From Clostridium folliculivorans (GTDB lineage: Bacteria; Bacillota; Clostridia; Clostridiales; Clostridiaceae), in NCBI RefSeq assembly GCF_024341905.1, contig NZ_BQXY01000003.1:389477-453476 (forward strand): DNA of 64,000 nt, given 5' to 3'. Below the pieces are notes generated by a model. It was not told where the DNA came from, did no database searches, and was given only the letters and a program-made list of their open reading frames with translations. The stretch's first letter is position 1. Every line of letters begins with the position of its first letter. Below, piece after piece: positions 17,779 to 25,892 of the stretch. The translations under genes and the position numbers were made by a program.

Positions 17779-17820
17779 AAGGATATTGTAATAATTTATT
17801 TATAAGGTTACAATATCCTT
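17779..17820 (+). promoter_or_regulatory. 13-bp inverted repeat in the pncB leader
   Basis: AAGGATATTGTAA (17779-17791) and TTACAATATCCTT (17808-17820) are exact complements with a 16-nt spacer, ending 28 bases before the pncB start codon. There is no T-run after it, so it is more likely an operator or a leader hairpin than a terminator. It does not look like the known NiaR site. Confidence 0.55.
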
Positions 17821-17848
17821 ATGGTATTTCATGTAAAGGAGATTTGTT

Positions 17849-19324
17849 ATGACAAAAGAAATTAACTTCGATGTAAGAAGTTCTAGAAACTTAACAATGC
17901 TTGTAGATTTTTACGAACTTACTATGGGGAATGGATATCTTAGAGATGGATTAAAAGATAAAATCGCTTATTTCGATATGTTTTTTAGAAGAGTACCTGA
18001 TGGCGGTGGATACTGCATAATGGCTGGAGTAGAACAGCTGATAGAGTATCTTAGTAATTTAAAATTCACACAAGAAGATATAGATTACTTAAGAAGCAAA
18101 CAAATATTTGCTGAAGAGTTTTTGAATTATCTTGAAAACTTTGAGTTTTGTTGTGATGTATGGGCTGTTCCAGAAGGTAACCCTGTATTTCCAAATGAAC
18201 CGCTTGTAACTGTACGTGGTCCAGTTATCCAAGCTCAATTTATTGAAACTATGATACTTCTTACTATAAATCATCAGACTCTAATTGCTACAAAGGCAAA
18301 CAGAATTTGTAGAGCGGCTCAGGGTAGAACAGTTATGGAATTTGGATCTAGAAGAGCTCAGGGTTATGATGGTGCAATTTATGGAGCAAGAGCAGCAGTA
18401 ATAGGTGGCTGTGCTTCAACTGCTTGTACTATAGCTGAGGAAATGTTTGATATACCTGCATCAGGAACAATGGCGCATTCTTGGGTTCAACTTTATCCAA
18501 GTGAATATGAAGCTTTTAAGGCTTGGGCTGAAGTTTATCCAGAAAACTGTACTTTCTTAGTAGATACCTACAATGTATTAAAATCTGGTATCCCTAATGC
18601 TATAAAGGTTTTTGATGAAGTACTAAAACCAAAGGGTCTTAGACCTAAAGGAATTAGAATTGATAGTGGCGATATAACTTACCTTACTAAAAAATGTAGA
18701 AAGATGCTTGATAATGCTGGTTATAGTGATTGTAAGATTGTAATATCTAACTCACTCGATGAACACATAATAAATGATGTAATAGCTCAAGGAGCAAAAG
18801 TAGATTCTTTTGGTGTTGGTGAGAGACTTATAACAGCTAAATCAGAACCTGTTTTCGGTGGCGTATACAAACTAGTAGCTATCGAGGATGATGATAAAAT
18901 AATTCCAAAAATTAAGATAAGTGAAAATGAAGAAAAGATAACTAATCCTGGTTTTAAAAAGATATATAGAATATTTGACAAAGATAATGATATGGCAATT
19001 GCAGATTTAATTGCTTTAAACAATGAAGTAATAAGTACTGACAGTAGCCTAGAGATCTTTGATCCTGTATACACATGGAAGAGAAAGAAACTTTCAAATT
19101 TCTATGTTAAAGATTTGATGGTTCAAGTATTTGACAAAGGAAAGCAGGTTTACGAAAGCCCATCTGTTCTAGAAATAAAAGATTTTGCAAGTGAAGAAAC
19201 CGAGAAACTTTGGCCTGAGGTTTTAAGATTTGAGAATCCGCATAGCTATTATGTAGATTTATCAAGTAATTTATGGAGTTTAAAACAAAGCTTATTACAT
19301 AAATATACTGATCAATATAAATAA
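17849..19324 (+). CDS. pncB: nicotinate phosphoribosyltransferase
   Basis: 491 aa, the usual length for the Gram-positive NAPRTase form. It converts nicotinate, PRPP and ATP to nicotinate mononucleotide in NAD salvage. Seen: LTMLVDFYELTMGNGY near the start, MEFGSRRAQGYDGAIYGARAAVIGGCAST (163-191) and SGTMAHSWVQ (205-214), where His210 matches the phosphorylated active-site histidine; GIRIDSGDITYL near 272 and GVGERL near 325 form the phosphate-binding region. AAAGGAG lies 8 nt before ATG. Monocistronic with an inverted repeat before and a strong terminator after. Confidence 0.95.
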   Translation: MTKEINFDVRSSRNLTMLVDFYELTMGNGYLRDGLKDKIAYFDMFFRRVPDGGGYCIMAGVEQLIEYLSNLKFTQEDIDYLRSKQIFAEEFLNYLENFEFCCDVWAVPEGNPVFPNEPLVTVRGPVIQAQFIETMILLTINHQTLIATKANRICRAAQGRTVMEFGSRRAQGYDGAIYGARAAVIGGCASTACTIAEEMFDIPASGTMAHSWVQLYPSEYEAFKAWAEVYPENCTFLVDTYNVLKSGIPNAIKVFDEVLKPKGLRPKGIRIDSGDITYLTKKCRKMLDNAGYSDCKIVISNSLDEHIINDVIAQGAKVDSFGVGERLITAKSEPVFGGVYKLVAIEDDDKIIPKIKISENEEKITNPGFKKIYRIFDKDNDMAIADLIALNNEVISTDSSLEIFDPVYTWKRKKLSNFYVKDLMVQVFDKGKQVYESPSVLEIKDFASEETEKLWPEVLRFENPHSYYVDLSSNLWSLKQSLLHKYTDQYK

Positions 19325-19334
19325 TATCTTACCC

Positions 19335-19368
19335 AAAAAACAGTCTGACGCAATTAGACTGTTTTTTG
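19335..19368 (+). terminator. intrinsic terminator of pncB
   Basis: AAAAAACAGTCT, a 9-nt loop, AGACTGTTTTTTG, starting 11 bases after the stop codon. Confidence 0.9.
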
Positions 19369-19454
19369 TTTCTACAAAAATTTAGCTATCAACAAATTAA
19401 TTTCACTTTATCATAATCTTCTACAAAGCATAGAGCTCCTAGCTCAACCACTAA

Positions 19455-19504
19455 TTTATACTTGTTCGAAAATCATAGGTGCGTGATTTTCGAACAAGTA
19501 TAAA
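19455..19504. repeat. 21-bp perfect inverted repeat
   Basis: TTTATACTTGTTCGAAAATCA, an 8-nt loop (TAGGTGCG) and the exact complement; pairing continues outward imperfectly (AGAGCTCCTAG near 19433 against CTATAGGAACTCT-like sequence near 19520). It sits in a 436-bp gene-free gap (19369-19805) with nothing else recognisable. Part of the right arm (AAGTATAAATTAA, then CATACTAGGAG-like) recurs at about 57525-57585. Confidence 0.7.
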
Positions 19505-19805
19505 TTAAGACTCAGTATAGGAACTCTTTAAAAGAGCATTACTTCATGCTGAATTTTAAATTTTTTAACACCTTCACCAAAACTTATGAAGGCTTTTAAA
19601 ATTTTCCTCAGCTTAGGTAATGCCCTTTTGTATATGTTAAACATGTATAGATGTTCCACTTAATTATAAAGCTTGTATTTTCAAAGCCTCATCTTAAAGA
19701 CAAGTTTTTAAAATAGTTAGCGGATTAAACTGTCACATCTTAATTAATTTTCAATTATATAATGTGTAATTGAATATGTTCAACTTTAATTGATATTTTA
19801 AAAGA

Positions 19806-20021
19806 TTAGTAGCTCGAAGAAGCTTTGAACTTTTTAATGAAGTAATCCTCTTCAATTTCTTCTGTAAAGTCTGTAATCCTTGTCACTTCTTTTAGTGATG
19901 TTCCTGTTAAATGTGTATTAAAAACACATTCATCTTTATCCTGTGATGAACTCTTCATAGGACACTCCTGATCACACTCTACTGAATGGTTATAATTTGA
20001 CCAAAAAGGACATTGACCCAT
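19806..20021 (-). CDS. small cysteine-containing hypothetical protein
   Basis: 71 aa from the ATG preceded by GGGGGG and 6 nt; an in-frame ATG 39 bases upstream has no such site. The N-terminus MGQCPFWSNYNHSVECDQEC holds four cysteines including C4, C16 and C20 with a later C33, a pattern that could bind a metal or an Fe-S cluster. The remainder is acidic and polar (TEEIEEDYFIKKFKASSSY). Short proteins starting MGxCPFW are common in clostridia; function unknown. Monocistronic. Confidence 0.65.
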   Translation of the reverse strand: MGQCPFWSNYNHSVECDQECPMKSSSQDKDECVFNTHLTGTSLKEVTRITDFTEEIEEDYFIKKFKASSSY

Positions 20022-20140
20022 AATTATCCCCCCTTTAACATTTAAGATAATCTTTGCCATTTTTCTATAGAGTTATTATATTTTAATTTGACAAAAAAAT
20101 AAAGAAATATTTTGTTAACAATTTCACTTAGTTAACTTTT

Positions 20141-21340
20141 TTATGTAATTATGTTTAACCATTCTAAACATTCTAAATATATATTAGACAAAGTTTCAAT
20201 TCCAATGTTATACTTTTTATTAAATTTAATGATTTCATCTGAGTCCATTGCTTCATATTTAATTGCCACATTAAGTATTTCATAAAGAAAATTATCATTT
20301 TTTATAAGTGCTCTCTTTATTTCTTCTTCTACAGGCAATTCTTCCATCAAACTTTCCATTTCGGTTGAAAAAATAACATCCAAATAAGAGAAAAGTCCTA
20401 CCAAAAAAGCCGCTGCTCCCATTTTACTATCAATTGTATTACATAAAGTTTCACAAAAATGAGCTCTCACCATCGCATTTTTAGACAATTCTTCATAATC
20501 TTGGTTCGTAAAAATATTGAAACTTACTAGTATCGCCCATTTTTCTAATTCTCTTGGTCCTAATAAGGTAATAGCTTGTTTTATTGAATTAATCTTATTA
20601 GGCATACCGAAATGTGCTGAATTAATATATTTAATCAATTTATAGCATAGCGATGGATCTCTTCTTATGAATATCTCTAAATTTTCAAAATCTGAATTAC
20701 TGTCTTTCAATTCTTTAATAAACGCTATAAAGCTTGATTTAGCTACAGGGCTATGTTTACCTGTAATTATCTTTGGTCTACTAAAGAAATAGCCCTGAAA
20801 AAGATCATACCCTACTTTTAAGGCTTTCTCAAAACCCTCTACTGTTTCTACCTTTTCAGCTAATGCTTTAATATTCAGTCTCTTTAAGTTTTTACATATT
20901 ACTTTTTGTTCTTCTTCTGTAGTTAATAAAAAGTCTACTTTCACAATATCTATAATTTCAACTAACGAACTTATATCTTGTTCATTACTAAAATCATCTA
21001 TTGCAATGGTATACCCCTTAGCTTTCAGATTCTTACATGCATTTACAACTTCCTCTGTAAGTTCTACATCCTCAAGTATTTCTACCACCACGAGATCATG
21101 TGGAAGTAACTTTGGTAACTCATCAATCAAAGTATTCTTAGTAAAGTTTATAAAAGCTTTTTTTCCTTCAGTAAGTTTACTCAATTCTATTATAGCTGTA
21201 TTCGATAAAAGTTCTCTTGTGGCTAAATCACCGTCTATATTTTCAAACTTATTAGTATAACTATTTCTATAGAGTAGCTCATACCCAAAAACCTTTTTGC
21301 TTCTAGTAAATATCGGTTGTCTAGCTATAAATATTTCCAT
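20141..21340 (-). CDS. EAL-HDOD domain signalling protein (YuxH/CdgJ type)
   Basis: 399 aa. The N-terminal half is a degenerate EAL domain: MEIFIARQPIFTRSKKVFGYELLYRN (EAL motif reads ELL) and LVVVEILED; the metal-binding residues of active c-di-GMP phosphodiesterases are incomplete, so it probably does not hydrolyse c-di-GMP. The C-terminal half is an HDOD domain (SSFIAFIKELKDSN..IRRDPSLCYKLIKYINSAHFGMPNKINSIKQAITLLGPRELEKWAIL). This architecture is known from signalling proteins linked to motility and surface behaviour. It is soluble and monocistronic. A membrane-bound GGDEF protein is encoded 26 kb away. Confidence 0.9.
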   Translation of the reverse strand: MEIFIARQPIFTRSKKVFGYELLYRNSYTNKFENIDGDLATRELLSNTAIIELSKLTEGKKAFINFTKNTLIDELPKLLPHDLVVVEILEDVELTEEVVNACKNLKAKGYTIAIDDFSNEQDISSLVEIIDIVKVDFLLTTEEEQKVICKNLKRLNIKALAEKVETVEGFEKALKVGYDLFQGYFFSRPKIITGKHSPVAKSSFIAFIKELKDSNSDFENLEIFIRRDPSLCYKLIKYINSAHFGMPNKINSIKQAITLLGPRELEKWAILVSFNIFTNQDYEELSKNAMVRAHFCETLCNTIDSKMGAAAFLVGLFSYLDVIFSTEMESLMEELPVEEEIKRALIKNDNFLYEILNVAIKYEAMDSDEIIKFNKKYNIGIETLSNIYLECLEWLNIIT

Positions 21341-21418
21341 ATAATCCCCTCTAGTCCTCTATGTAATCAAAGTTATGTCTATTTTTTCAAATTTATTTTA
21401 TTAAATATAAATTTGTGA

Positions 21419-21424
21419 TATAAT
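21419..21424 (+). promoter_or_regulatory. -10 box of the queT transcript
   Basis: TATAAT with an upstream AT-rich -35 region (no good consensus). It places the transcript start near 21430, right before the pseudoknot. Confidence 0.5.
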
Positions 21425-21432
21425 ACATTAGA

Positions 21433-21472
21433 TTTTAGTGTTTTATCCTTGTACCCACTAAAAAAAAGGAGG
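21433..21472 (+). promoter_or_regulatory. candidate preQ1-type riboswitch pseudoknot before queT
   Basis: P1: TTTTAGTG (21433-21440) with CACTAAAA (21456-21463). P2: TCCTT (21446-21450) with AAGGA (21466-21470), which is the Shine-Dalgarno sequence AAGGAGG. The order P1-P2-P1'-P2' with an A-rich loop of about six and GTACC before P1' is the H-type layout of preQ1-I riboswitches, with the ribosome binding site inside P2. The short distance to the -10 box (TATAAT) and a preQ1-related transporter downstream support it. L1 (TTTTA) does not match the usual UUC, so it may be a variant. Confidence 0.55.
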
Positions 21473-21479
21473 AATTTCA

Positions 21480-21992
21480 ATGAGTACAAAATCCAATATT
21501 AAATTTTTAACTTATACTGCTGTAATTACTGCTATATACGTGGTTATGACAGTTACTCTATCTTATATAAGTTATGGACCTTTCCAATTTAGATTTTCTG
21601 AAGTTTTGGTTCTACTAGCATTTATAGATAAAAAGTACATACCTGGTTTAGTTTTAGGATGCTTTTTAGCTAATATATCTAGCCCATTAGGTCCAATTGA
21701 CTGGATAGTAGGTACTTCAGCTACATTTTTATCTGTATTTTGCATTAGCAGGACAAAAAACTTATTTGTTGCTACTTTATGGCCTACAATAATAAATGGA
21801 CTTTTAGTAGGTGGAGAGCTGTTCTATTTAGGATTTATTCCTGAAACAAAATTATGGCTTCATCCACTAATACTTACTTCCGGTTCAGTAGCAATTGGAG
21901 AGTTTGTAGTAGTTTCTGTAGCTGGATATATACTTTTCAAAGGATTGTTAAAGAATAATTCTATATTAAATATACTAAAAATTACAAGGTAA
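21480..21992 (+). CDS. queT: QueT family transporter (ECF S component, queuosine precursor)
   Basis: 170 aa, about 5-6 membrane helices. The family signature SYGPFQFRFSEVLVLLAFIDKKYIPGLVLGCFLANISSPLGPIDWIVGTSATFLSV is clear, and the conserved RFSE and N..SP.G..D motifs are present. QueT is the substrate-binding subunit of an energy-coupling factor transporter for preQ1/preQ0-like queuosine precursors; the shared ATPase/T module is encoded elsewhere. The AAGGAGG site is 7 nt from the ATG and lies in the predicted pseudoknot. Monocistronic, with a terminator overlapping the stop codon. Confidence 0.9.
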   Translation: MSTKSNIKFLTYTAVITAIYVVMTVTLSYISYGPFQFRFSEVLVLLAFIDKKYIPGLVLGCFLANISSPLGPIDWIVGTSATFLSVFCISRTKNLFVATLWPTIINGLLVGGELFYLGFIPETKLWLHPLILTSGSVAIGEFVVVSVAGYILFKGLLKNNSILNILKITR

Positions 21993-22015
21993 AGGTTCTA
22001 TAACCTTTGCCTTTT
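21988..22015 (+). terminator. intrinsic terminator of queT
   Basis: GGTAAAGGTT, loop CTAT, AACCTTTGCC then TTTT; the stem includes the stop codon. Confidence 0.75.
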
Positions 22016-22138
22016 CTATATTCCTTTAATCTAACCTTATTATATCCAGTTTAAAAAAAGCATACTTACTGCTTATTTATATACAATTACTACTTATATC
22101 GTATTAATTTGCAAATTCTTTAAAATATATAATATCAC

Positions 22139-22170
22139 AAAGGGAAGATGTCGTATAACATCTTCCCTTT
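22139..22170. terminator. bidirectional terminator
   Basis: AAAGGGAAGATGT and ACATCTTCCCTTT, a 13-bp stem with a 6-nt loop, 39 bases after the end of the minus-strand gene at 22209. Confidence 0.8.
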
Positions 22171-22208
22171 ATTTATATTAAGTACATTATTTAATATTTA
22201 GGTGAATA

Positions 22209-22553
22209 TTATCTATTATATCTGCACTCAGGATGCACAGTATTTTTAGAAACACTTATATTTATGATTTCGTTTTGGAATGCTTTAAGTAAAGCTTTTT
22301 CAAGTACTTTTTCTTGATCGAAGTTCACAACATCTCGACATTCAGCAAAAACTTTATTTAATTCACCATTTGCATTTCTATATGTTAATGTGATATAAGG
22401 TTTTTCGAATTCTACCTTAACAACCTTTAATCCCCAAGAAATTTGAGCATAGTCACCATCTACACTTAATTTAGTTAGTTCTTTAAGCTTATCTTTTTCT
22501 TCGTTTGGATCATTAATGATAAGTAACTCATCACCGATTTTATACTTTGCCAT
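22209..22553 (-). CDS. hypothetical protein, beta-rich, possibly KOW/SH3-like N-terminus
   Basis: 114 aa, soluble, with GGAGGTACTAAAAT before ATG. It begins MAKYKIGDELLIINDPNEEKDKLKELTKLSVDGDYAQISWGLKVVKVEFEKPYITLTYRN, which reads like a small SH3-type beta-barrel start (GDELLI..., AQISWGLKVV) followed by strands, then a C-terminal helix (QEKVLEKALLKAFQNEI). No catalytic motif and no neighbour relationship; the upstream plus-strand gap 22554-23047 contains no supported gene. Function unknown. Confidence 0.7.
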   Translation of the reverse strand: MAKYKIGDELLIINDPNEEKDKLKELTKLSVDGDYAQISWGLKVVKVEFEKPYITLTYRNANGELNKVFAECRDVVNFDQEKVLEKALLKAFQNEIINISVSKNTVHPECRYNR

Positions 22554-23047
22554 ATTTTAGTACCTCCTTAAAATAAAATATATGACTTCCGCTACTAAGG
22601 TTAAGTTTACCACTTTCATATACTGTAGTAAAGGAAATTGACGATTTTCTTTATTTAATTATATGCTAAAAGTAATTTGTCAAAAAGCACTTATACTTTG
22701 TACCAAATATAAATTAAAAATATTACTAAAGGTTATTTCTCTTACATTTATCAGTATAACATTAATTCCTACCAATAATTTTGCTCTACTTTCTGTGCTT
22801 CTATACAGTCTAACAAGTTGCCTAAATAAATGTGGCAATAGCTTTTCAATGTTATCCTATGAGTATATTTGCTTAAAAAGAAAGAAGCATCACTATAGCA
22901 ACCATGTTGTCAATTGTTTATTATTTATCAAGCAAGAAAATATAACAATTACATATTAGATATAAAATTTACCTTAAAAAGCTATTAACTTATCTTTTTT
23001 TTGTTATAATTATTTATATTAATTTCAAAACTAAGGAGTGTATATAT

Positions 23048-23959
23048 TTGTTTGGATATGTAGTCCCATGTAGGCTAGAGCTTAAGGTAAAAGATTATGA
23101 AAGATTCAAATCCTACTATTGTGGTTTATGTCATTCTATAAAATCTATTTATGGTAACATACCTAGATTATCACTAAATTACGATATGACCTTTCTTTCT
23201 ATATTACTTAATTCTTTAATTGAAGAAGAAGCTGATTTTACAAGAATAACCTGCGCCCTTCACCCTACTCAAAAAAAAATAATTGCAAAGAATACTTCAG
23301 CCTTAGATTACGCTGCGCATATAAATGTAGCTTTATTCTATTATAAATTAGTAGATGATATTAATGACGATAAAAGTACAAAAGCTAAAATTATGTCACT
23401 AATCTTTGTTAACAGTAAAAATTTATTTTCAAAAGAATACTCGGTTATCAACGACTTGATAAATACCGAATTAAATAGTTTAGCAGAAAAAGAAAAGAAT
23501 TATTCAAAGTATACATTAGATGAAATTGCTCATCCATTTGGAAATCTCACTGGAGAACTAATGCGTAAATTCCCTCCAGGTCTTATTAATGATTCCACAC
23601 GTTTAAGAGATATATTATATAATCTAGGATATAATCTTGGAAAATGGATTTATTTAATAGATGCTTTAGACGATCTTAAAGACGACATGGAAAAGAAAAA
23701 ATTCAATGTATTCAACAGCTGTCTTAATGATAAAAACTTAAATTTTTATGAATTTTATGAAAGTATAGTACCAAGAGCAGAGTTTTCTCTTTTAAGCTAT
23801 GCGTCACGATGTTATAATTCACTTATGGAGCTAGATTTAACCAAGAACAAAGAAATCTTGGAAAACATTGTTGGCTTGGGTTTAATGGAAAAATATGATT
23901 CAGTAATTAAAAAGTATGAAATTAATAATACAACTGACGGGAGGACACTTTATGAATAA
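23048..23959 (+). CDS. DUF5685 family protein
   Basis: 303 aa from TTG; AAGGAG precedes it by 9 nt. The start [31 protein letters not shown] is typical of the DUF5685 family common in clostridia and relatives: a YCGLCH motif with two cysteines near residue 24-27, then helical bundles with [10 protein letters not shown] and an acidic [21 protein letters not shown] segment, and [28 protein letters not shown] near 220. The DxxDD pattern recalls all-helical isoprenoid-synthase-like folds but that is speculative. It overlaps the DnaJ-domain gene by 8 bases, so these are cotranslated. Confidence 0.8.
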   Translation: MFGYVVPCRLELKVKDYERFKSYYCGLCHSIKSIYGNIPRLSLNYDMTFLSILLNSLIEEEADFTRITCALHPTQKKIIAKNTSALDYAAHINVALFYYKLVDDINDDKSTKAKIMSLIFVNSKNLFSKEYSVINDLINTELNSLAEKEKNYSKYTLDEIAHPFGNLTGELMRKFPPGLINDSTRLRDILYNLGYNLGKWIYLIDALDDLKDDMEKKKFNVFNSCLNDKNLNFYEFYESIVPRAEFSLLSYASRCYNSLMELDLTKNKEILENIVGLGLMEKYDSVIKKYEINNTTDGRTLYE

Positions 23960-24557
23960 TCCTTATGAAATACTTGGTATAAAAGAAGGCGCTTCAGAGG
24001 ACGAGATAAAAAAAGCCTACAGAGAACTGGCTAAAAAATATCATCCAGATCAATATGGCAATAATCCATTGAAGGATTTAGCAGAAGATAAAATGAGAGA
24101 ATTAAATGAAGCTTATGATTATCTCATAAAAAACGCTAAAAATACTAACTATAATAACAATAGCTATTCTGGAAGTAACAACTATTCTTCTAGTGGTTCT
24201 ACAAACTATGCTGAAATACGCAGAGACTTAGCTTCTGGAAGAATTTCCGATGCAGAGTATAAGCTAAATAATATCAGAATGCGTGATGCAGAATGGAATT
24301 ACTTATATGGCATAGTTATGCTTCAGAAAGGTCATATGGATTCAGCTTATAATTATCTTCAACAAGCTTGCAACCTTGATCCTACTAATGGTGAATATAG
24401 AGATACCTTAAATAGAATATCGTCAAGAAATAACGCGTATAGACAATCTTATTATAGAACAACAAGAAACAATGATACATTGGACTGTTGTTTGCAGCTA
24501 TGGTGTTTAGATTCAATTTGTGAATGTTTTGGTGGAGACCTTATTGGTTGCTGCTAA
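23952..24557 (+). CDS. J-domain (DnaJ-type) co-chaperone with TPR-like and cysteine-rich tail
   Basis: 201 aa from the ATG after GGGAGG and 7 nt; it overlaps the DUF5685 stop. Residues 3-60 are a J domain ([35 protein letters not shown]) with the HPD motif that triggers Hsp70 ATP hydrolysis. A Ser/Asn/Tyr-rich linker follows, then a helical repeat ([35 protein letters not shown]) that looks like a single TPR. The last 25 residues are cysteine-rich ([20 protein letters not shown]). It lacks the Gly/Phe and zinc-finger regions of DnaJ, so it is a specialised J protein, probably serving the neighbouring DUF5685 protein or a membrane client. Confidence 0.85.
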   Translation: MNNPYEILGIKEGASEDEIKKAYRELAKKYHPDQYGNNPLKDLAEDKMRELNEAYDYLIKNAKNTNYNNNSYSGSNNYSSSGSTNYAEIRRDLASGRISDAEYKLNNIRMRDAEWNYLYGIVMLQKGHMDSAYNYLQQACNLDPTNGEYRDTLNRISSRNNAYRQSYYRTTRNNDTLDCCLQLWCLDSICECFGGDLIGCC

Positions 24558-24572
24558 GAAAAAGGAGTTTAT

Positions 24573-25070
24573 ATGAAAGCAAGCCATATTGCAAAGGGAG
24601 GGTTATTTGTAGCCCTAACGATAATTTTTTTATATTTGTCTGGAATCTTACCTACAAATAAATTAGCATTTATTACCCTAGCTTCAATAATAATTCCAAT
24701 ATCTATTATGGCAACTTCTGTATCATCCTCAGCACTTGTGTATGTTGCATCTTCTATATTAGCATTATTATTAGTAAATAAAGCAATTGCATTTTCATAC
24801 ATAATATTTTTTGGTTCTTACGGATTTATTAAATACTTTGTGGAACGAATCAATATTATTGTTATAGAGTATATTCTAAAAATATTATTCTTTAGTTTAT
24901 GCTTCTTGGTGATATATAAGTTTTATGATGTTTTTTTACTAACTAATATTAATAGTAAGTTTCCACTTTGGCAACTTATATTAGCAGCTGAAGCTGTATT
25001 TGTAATATATGATTACGCTTTAACGGTAGCAATTTCCTATTACATTAGAAGATTTAACAAAAAATATTAA
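24573..25070 (+). CDS. polytopic membrane protein of the DUF5685-DnaJ operon
   Basis: 165 aa, start 15 bases after the J-domain stop, with AAAAAGGAG upstream. About five helices; the opening SHIAKGGLFVALTIIFLYLSGILPTNKLAFITLASIIIP is like small ECF-type substrate-binding proteins (LAxxALLxAl...lP....) but no family signature is complete. The conserved position after a DUF5685-J-domain pair suggests that the three act together, perhaps in membrane or envelope biogenesis during sporulation; that is inference. No paralogue in the window. Confidence 0.7.
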   Translation: MKASHIAKGGLFVALTIIFLYLSGILPTNKLAFITLASIIIPISIMATSVSSSALVYVASSILALLLVNKAIAFSYIIFFGSYGFIKYFVERINIIVIEYILKILFFSLCFLVIYKFYDVFLLTNINSKFPLWQLILAAEAVFVIYDYALTVAISYYIRRFNKKY

Positions 25071-25108
25071 AGATATACCAGTTCTTGTGAACCAATTTAA
25101 AAATATAT

Positions 25109-25158
25109 CTTATTCGCCTGCCAAATTTTTCTCATATACATCCGGAAAGGCAGATGCA
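25109..25158 (-). repeat. 3'-end associated motif (family III), copy A
   Basis: On the minus strand: TGCATCTGCCTTTCCGGATG, then TATATGAGAAAAATTTGGCAGGCG. It lies 39 bases after the membrane-protein stop codon and directly before a terminator in the sense of that gene. Possible pseudoknot pairings: GCATC/GATGT and CTGCC/GGCAG. Confidence 0.7.
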
Positions 25159-25160
25159 TA

Positions 25161-25197
25161 AAAAAATCGCTGAAGCGGCCTTCTTCAGCGATTTTTT
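25161..25197. terminator. intrinsic terminator of the DUF5685-DnaJ operon
   Basis: AAAAAATCGCTGAAG, loop CGGCCTT, CTTCAGCGATTTTTT: a 15-bp stem with a T-run, right after motif copy A. A related hairpin follows motif copy E at 58196. Confidence 0.9.
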
Positions 25198-25391
25198 ATA
25201 TAAACTCTATAATTTCAAAAAAATAAAAGAACAGCAAAACTGTTCTTAAGGATAAATAGAAAATGAACATGGACTTTTGAAATTTGTTAATTAATTAACA
25301 ACTTCGTTTATATTTTAACAGATAGTATTTATTATTACAATAGCTTTTTAAAATTTTTTTTGATATTTAGGCACTTATTATGTAGTATTAT

Positions 25392-25420
25392 TTGACGAGT
25401 AATAATAATTATTATATAAT
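25392..25420 (+). promoter_or_regulatory. promoter with possible PerR-box overlap
   Basis: TTGACG (25392-25397), 17 bp, TATAAT (25415-25420). The spacer holds AATAATAATTATTAT (25401-25415), a self-complementary A/T sequence like the PerR/Fur box TTATAATNATTATAA, which would block the promoter and give autoregulation. Confidence 0.6.
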
Positions 25421-25450
25421 ATAAATATCACAATTATGAGGATGGTGAAG

Positions 25451-25864
25451 ATGGATAATATAACAAGTATCTTCAGAGAAAAAAAATTAAAGTTAACACC
25501 ACAGAGAATTGCTGTATATAAATATTTAAAGGGAACTAAGGAACATCCTTCTGCTGAAGTTATTTACAAAGCTTTACAAGAAGAATATCCTACTATGAGT
25601 TTAGCTACAGTATATAAAGCATTAAAGACTCTAGTTGAGGTTGGATTGATTCAAGAAATTAACGTAGGTGAAGGAAATTTTAGATACGATGCTTTTTCAA
25701 GCCCTCATCCACATATCCAATGCGTAAATTGCGGTAGAGTTGATGATTTAGATCAATTTGATCTAGGTGGACTTAATAAGGCAGCTGAAGATCATAGTAA
25801 ATACAAGGTTCTTTCTAACAAAGTTTATTTCTATGGTATTTGTCAGGAATGTCAAGAAAAATAA
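25451..25864 (+). CDS. Fur family regulator, PerR-like
   Basis: 137 aa from the ATG at 25451, with GAGG 9 nt upstream (ATG at 25436 is in frame but lacks a site). An N-terminal winged helix (KLTPQRIAVYKYL...LATVYKALKTLVEVGLI) is followed by a metal-binding dimer domain. Two CxxC pairs (C91/C94 and C131/C134) make the structural zinc site. H32, H85 (with H87) and Asp99 line up with the PerR sensing ligands; Asp rather than Glu at the last position favours PerR over Fur. Such regulators sense peroxide via Fe2+/Mn2+. The promoter has a self-complementary box that supports autoregulation. Confidence 0.85.
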   Translation: MDNITSIFREKKLKLTPQRIAVYKYLKGTKEHPSAEVIYKALQEEYPTMSLATVYKALKTLVEVGLIQEINVGEGNFRYDAFSSPHPHIQCVNCGRVDDLDQFDLGGLNKAAEDHSKYKVLSNKVYFYGICQECQEK

Positions 25865-25892
25865 AGCTACATATGTAGCTTTATTTTTTTTC
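25861..25892 (+). terminator. intrinsic terminator of the Fur-family gene
   Basis: ATAAAGCTACATATGTAGCTTTAT is a 24-base palindrome, followed by TTTTTTTT. It overlaps the 3' end of the convergent solute-binding protein gene. Confidence 0.9.

Noticed and set aside
22663..22959. 98-aa frame on the plus strand
   Set aside because: No ribosome binding site, AT-rich leader-like sequence, odd residue composition; nothing supports it as a gene.
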